A stretch of 64,000 bases of DNA from CAJQLB01 sp041392065. GTDB lineage: Bacteria; Bacteroidota; Bacteroidia; Flavobacteriales; Flavobacteriaceae. Numbering within the stretch: the stretch's first letter is position 1; every line of letters starts with the position of its first letter. The position numbers and the translations under genes are program-made. The stretch is from the NCBI GenBank assembly GCA_041392065.1, contig JAWKMU010000003.1:62001-126000 (forward strand). The letters are read 5' to 3'. This document shows positions 60,725-64,000 of this stretch, piece after piece. The notes beneath the pieces were generated by a model that saw only the letters and a program-made list of their open reading frames with translations, was not told the origin of the DNA and searched no databases.

Positions 60725-62650
60725 TTATTGTTTTAACAAGGATTTGTGAAATGTGCCTGAATTGGTTTCAAGTTTTAAAAAATGTAAGCCAGAGGAAAGA
60801 TGGCTGACATTTATGGTGTTTTGGTTTGAAAAATCTCCAAGAGTCTGACCTAACATATTATAAACCGTTATTTTATGAATAACGAGATTTTTTGGTTTTT
60901 GAATAGTTACGACATGTTGAGCTGGATTAGGAACAAGCCTTATATCTTTCTGAAAAGACTCTTCGCTTGTACTTAACAACACTGTATTATCTCTTGAAAT
61001 TAAATCAGCTTCTGGGTCAAACTCAACTGAAGCTACTTCAAATGTTACTGCCCTGTCAAAAGTTTGTCCATTAAACGTATGGTCTAAAATTTCATCTTGC
61101 ATTTCACCACCTGTTCCATGAATTCTAAGCGTTACAGGACCTTCAAAAAAGCTAACCGAAGCATGACTTTGTACTTGGCTTAAGGTAAACCTTATCATGT
61201 TAGAACTAGGTATTGACCACTCCACAGTAAAACTTGGATAACCTTGATTGTAAATCCAGTCGTTAAAAAATTCTGTAAGATTTTCCCCACTTGCAGTCTC
61301 CATTATGGCTTTGTAATCTTCGGTTTTTGCATAATCAAAAGCCAAATTTGAATCAGCTAAATAGTCTTTCATCCCTTGAAAAAAATCTGTGTCTCCAATT
61401 TGCTTTCGTAGCATGTGCAATACCATTGAGCCTTTGCTATAAGATAATCTACTGTTAAAAATTCGTCCAACATTTGTAGTATCTGCATCTGTTAAATAAA
61501 CCGCTCCAGATGGTGCGCTTGTGATTGAATTATTTCTGTCTTGTTTCCATGTTTTAAAAGCTGAATTGCCATCAAAATCTTCAACTACCAAACCTGACAA
61601 ATACGTTGCAAAACCTTCGTTTAACCAAATGTCTTTCCAACTTCCGCATGTAATTTTATTACCAAACCATTGATGCGCCAATTCATGAGCCACAAGGTTT
61701 CTATTAAAACTTCCCATAAAAGAAACCGTTGTATGTTCCATTCCTCCTCCCCAACCAAACTGAGCGTGACCATATTTTTCATCTGCAAAAGGATATTCTT
61801 CAAACAGATTGGTAAACAAATTCATAATATCAACTGTGATTGGAGTGTCCATTTGAGCCTGAGCTAAATCTTCAGGATAAACATAATTTACAATATCAAA
61901 AGGATTTCCATTGTTAGAAACATTATGGGAATAGGTTTCGTAATTAGTCGCAGCCACAGCTATTAGATAAGCTGGTATTGGATATCTATGTTTAAAATGT
62001 GTTATTTTATCTGAACCATCAATAATTTGGTTTTGTTCAACACCGTTAGAAACCGCAAAATATTCTTCGGTTGTTGGATTAAATTGTGGTGTTCTAATAA
62101 ACACATCTATACTGTCAATTTTGTCTATTAAATCTTGCTTGCAAGGCCACCAACCTTTTGCTCCATAAGGCTCTGAAAGCGTCCATATTACTGGATCGCC
62201 ATTATGTGTGGTTTGTTCAAACGATCCAAAACCAGAACTTACTGGATTTCCAGAATAAGAAATAGTAAGCGAATCTAAAACTCCAGCATTCTGTACTTGT
62301 GGTAAAGTAATAACCACTTCATCATTGGCGTTTTGAGTAAATGTTAATGGGTTGCCTCTTTGCAAAACTTGCGAAACTGTAAGTACCTGATCTATTTCAA
62401 AAGTTATTTGGTTTAAATTTTCTTTGGCTTCAAAATAAGAAGTAACATCACCAGAAATGAAAGCAACATTTGGGTCTAAATCAAGCTCAAGTCTGTGATA
62501 TTTTAAATCGTAATTTCCTGTATTGGTATTTCTAACAAAATTAACACGATGCAGTGCTGCTTTAGTTTCAGCTTCAACTATATGGTCAAATTCTTGTGCA
62601 TTTGTACCAATGAACAAAAAAGCAGCAAAAAGGTTTATAAATATCTTCAT
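60725..62650 (-). CDS. M1 family aminopeptidase with T9SS sorting domain
   Basis: A 641-residue secreted zinc peptidase. Signal peptide ends FIGTNAQ. The exopeptidase motif is FGWGGGMEHTTVSFMGSF and the zinc site is HELAHQWFGN (His322, Glu323, His326) with Glu345 in WLNEGFATYLSGL. The last 75 residues or so form a type A sorting domain (LVPNPAQHVVTIQKPKNLVI, YNMLGQTLGDFSNQN, GLHFLKLETNSGTFHKSLLK), so it should be exported by T9SS and either released or bound to the surface. It lacks the long ERAP-like C-terminal domain. The ATG at 62650 gives the proper signal peptide; the longer frame adds only Met-Ile-Ala. Confidence 0.93.
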   Translation of the reverse strand: MKIFINLFAAFLFIGTNAQEFDHIVEAETKAALHRVNFVRNTNTGNYDLKYHRLELDLDPNVAFISGDVTSYFEAKENLNQITFEIDQVLTVSQVLQRGNPLTFTQNANDEVVITLPQVQNAGVLDSLTISYSGNPVSSGFGSFEQTTHNGDPVIWTLSEPYGAKGWWPCKQDLIDKIDSIDVFIRTPQFNPTTEEYFAVSNGVEQNQIIDGSDKITHFKHRYPIPAYLIAVAATNYETYSHNVSNNGNPFDIVNYVYPEDLAQAQMDTPITVDIMNLFTNLFEEYPFADEKYGHAQFGWGGGMEHTTVSFMGSFNRNLVAHELAHQWFGNKITCGSWKDIWLNEGFATYLSGLVVEDFDGNSAFKTWKQDRNNSITSAPSGAVYLTDADTTNVGRIFNSRLSYSKGSMVLHMLRKQIGDTDFFQGMKDYLADSNLAFDYAKTEDYKAIMETASGENLTEFFNDWIYNQGYPSFTVEWSIPSSNMIRFTLSQVQSHASVSFFEGPVTLRIHGTGGEMQDEILDHTFNGQTFDRAVTFEVASVEFDPEADLISRDNTVLLSTSEESFQKDIRLVPNPAQHVVTIQKPKNLVIHKITVYNMLGQTLGDFSNQNTINVSHLSSGLHFLKLETNSGTFHKSLLKQ

Positions 62651-62697
62651 AGCAATCAATTCATCGTTAAAAATACTAAATTATAAGCAATGTGTCG

Positions 62698-62705
62698 TAT
62701 TTTTG
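62698..62705 (+). promoter_or_regulatory. Bacteroidota -7 promoter element for the SCO gene
   Basis: TATTTTTG is an exact match, 22 bp before the ATG at 62728. Confidence 0.6.
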
Positions 62706-62727
62706 CATTAAGTAATAAAAGATATAC

Positions 62728-63402
62728 ATGTTAGATCTTCTTAAAAGATTCAGATTTTTAGGAATTGTTTTAGCAATCCTTTCGGTAATTATCATTTCTG
62801 TTTTCTATAATTTATTGAAAGTTGAAAAAAAATTACCAATATACCAGCCTGCTTCTGTAAATACCGAATTGGTAGATAGCACTATTCAGCATCAAAAAAA
62901 ATATCATAAAATAGGCAATTTTAGTCTGATTAATCAAAATGGAGATACCATAACTCAACAAGATTATAATGACAAAATTTATGTGGCAGATTTCTTTTTT
63001 ACAACGTGCCAAACCATTTGTCCTGTAATGACTAAAAATATGCATGAAGTGCAAAAAACTTTTATTACAGATAACGAAGTAAAAATACTGTCTCACACTG
63101 TTACTCCAGAAATAGACACTGTAGCACAATTAAAACGCTATGCGCTTGAAAAAGGAGTGGACGCCTCAAAATGGAATTTGGTAACTGGCGATAAAAAACA
63201 AATTTATGAGCTGGCAAGAAAGTCATATCTGGCAGTAAAAGATGATGGCGATGGAGGTCCTTTTGATATGATACATACCGAAAACTTTATGCTTATCGAT
63301 AAAGAACGCCAAATAAGAGGATACTACGATGGCACAGACCCAAAAGAGATAGAACGATTAATTGAGGACATAAAAATTTTAAAAGCTTCTTATAAAGAAT
63401 AA
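62728..63402 (+). CDS. SCO1/SenC family protein
   Basis: A 224-residue protein with one N-terminal membrane helix (about residues 10-30) and a thioredoxin-like domain facing the periplasm. The copper ligands are visible: CxxxC as Cys94 and Cys98 in FFFTTCQTICPVMTKNM, and His183 in FDMIHTENFMLIDKE. SCO proteins deliver copper to the CuA site of cytochrome c oxidase, or act in thiol redox control. It has its own promoter, and the feoA-feoB genes follow with a separate promoter. Confidence 0.92.
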   Translation: MLDLLKRFRFLGIVLAILSVIIISVFYNLLKVEKKLPIYQPASVNTELVDSTIQHQKKYHKIGNFSLINQNGDTITQQDYNDKIYVADFFFTTCQTICPVMTKNMHEVQKTFITDNEVKILSHTVTPEIDTVAQLKRYALEKGVDASKWNLVTGDKKQIYELARKSYLAVKDDGDGGPFDMIHTENFMLIDKERQIRGYYDGTDPKEIERLIEDIKILKASYKE

Positions 63403-63411
63403 ACTTTTTAC

Positions 63412-63419
63412 TATTTTTG
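63412..63419 (+). promoter_or_regulatory. Bacteroidota -7 promoter element for feoA-feoB
   Basis: TATTTTTG is an exact match, 26 bp before the feoA ATG. No Fur box can be called with confidence. Confidence 0.6.
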
Positions 63420-63445
63420 CTTCTTTAAAATGAATCTAAATAAGG

Positions 63446-63679
63446 ATGCCCTTAACCATTGCCGATTTAAAAAAAGGACAACGTGCTATAATAATAGACA
63501 GCTCATCAGAGAACATTCCATTAAAGCTTCTGGAAATGGGTTGCCTGCCTGGTAATACAGTCGAATTGTTACAAGTAGCTCCTTTTCATGACCCAATGTA
63601 CTTAAATATAAACGACTCTTATTTAGCTATTAGAAAAGAAACTGCAGCATTAATTATAATTGAAAAGATTAATGAGTAA
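63446..63679 (+). CDS. feoA: FeoA family protein
   Basis: A 77-residue SH3-like protein: TIADLKKGQRAIIIDSSSEN, PLKLLEMGCLPGNTVELLQV and YLAIRKETAALIIIEKI are the usual FeoA blocks. FeoA is a small cytosolic partner of the ferrous iron transporter FeoB. It overlaps feoB by 8 bp, so the two are translationally coupled. Confidence 0.93.
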   Translation: MPLTIADLKKGQRAIIIDSSSENIPLKLLEMGCLPGNTVELLQVAPFHDPMYLNINDSYLAIRKETAALIIIEKINE

Positions 63680-64000
63680 ACAAATCAATGTTGCATTAAT
63701 CGGAAACCCTAATACAGGAAAAACTTCTGTATTTAATGCCTTAACTGGCTTAAACCAAAAAGTAGGTAATTACCCAGGAATTACTGTTGAAAAAAAAGAA
63801 GGTATTTGCAAACTGTCACGTGGTGTTAAGGCTCATATTTTAGACCTTCCTGGAACATACAGTCTAAATGCTTCTTCATTAGATGAAAACGTTGTTATTG
63901 AACTTCTTTTAAATAAAAACAATAAAGATTTTCCTGATGTTGCCCTTATTATTAGTGATGTTGAAAACCTAAAGCGAAACCTCTTACTCTTTACCCAAAT
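63672..64000 (+). CDS. feoB: Ferrous iron transporter FeoB, N-terminal part (cut by window edge)
   Basis: The frame is open to the end of the window, so 109 residues are seen. It is the G domain: the P-loop ALIGNPNTGKTSVFNALTGL (GNPNTGKT at residues 11-18), NYPGITVEKKEG (switch I) and ILDLPGTYSLNA (Asp58-Leu-Pro-Gly). The membrane part lies outside. It starts at 63672, inside the end of feoA. Confidence 0.95.
   Translation, partial: MSKQINVALIGNPNTGKTSVFNALTGLNQKVGNYPGITVEKKEGICKLSRGVKAHILDLPGTYSLNASSLDENVVIELLLNKNNKDFPDVALIISDVENLKRNLLLFTQ

Overview
The window is a low-GC, gene-dense stretch of a Bacteroidota chromosome, most probably a marine member of the Flavobacteriaceae. The evidence is the set of lineage markers: type IX secretion (T9SS) C-terminal sorting domains, a PorZ-like protein next to recO, TonB-dependent receptors with a carboxypeptidase-like N-terminal domain, a full Bat (Bacteroides aerotolerance) operon, an atpD-atpC pair apart from other atp genes, and at least 18 copies of the Bacteroidota -7 promoter element TAnnTTTG placed just upstream of genes. 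I cannot name the genus.

Layout. 1-5.4 kb: start of an M61 peptidase, a TonB receptor, a JmjC/cupin-like protein, a small outer-membrane protein, a lipoprotein and recX. 5.4-17 kb: a 1971-residue T9SS cargo protein, a heme-type TonB receptor, recO and porZ. 17-22.6 kb: a lipoprotein arylsulfotransferase split by a frameshift, converging on a PAPS-type sulfotransferase; gpsA; a lipoprotein; a BON-LysM protein. 22.6-34.3 kb: a fusion of a lipoteichoic-acid-synthase-like domain and a glycerophosphodiesterase, the yicC-gmk-nadD operon, several small enzymes, a CPA1 antiporter, a trans-sulfuration enzyme and an outer-membrane protein. 34.4-38 kb: gdhA, pheS, a hypothetical and a CvpA-like protein. 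38-42 kb: a four-gene inorganic-carbon cluster made of two beta carbonic anhydrases, a SulP transporter and a DUF2490 protein. 42-51.6 kb: moxR, a DUF58 gene, a BatD-like gene, batA, batB, batC, batD, batE and a small gene. 51.8-53.7 kb: atpD-atpC. 53.7-59 kb: a tight five-gene minus-strand cluster umuC-umuD-GNAT-SSS symporter-NagX-like. 59-64 kb: tRNA-Asn, rseP, an M1 peptidase with a T9SS tail, a SCO protein, feoA and the start of feoB.

Regulation. The TAnnTTTG elements usually lie 15-35 bp before the start codon, and in several cases they decide the start because a longer in-frame reading would begin inside or upstream of the promoter. Short hairpins with A/T flanks separate most convergent pairs and look bidirectional. 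Three convergent pairs have abutting or overlapping stop codons instead.

Most worth following up: (1) the two-anhydrase plus SulP plus DUF2490 cluster; (2) the fusion of a phosphoglycerol-transferase-type domain with a glycerophosphodiesterase; (3) short direct repeats (7, 14 and about 20 bp) on both sides of the DUF58 gene, one set forming the signal-peptide code of the next gene in a unit length that is not a multiple of three; (4) the frameshifted arylsulfotransferase beside a PAPS-type sulfotransferase; (5) the reversed umuC-umuD order in a cluster with transport and acetyl-transfer genes. No CRISPR array, insertion sequence, phage or integrative element was seen, and there is no gene-free stretch above 300 bases.
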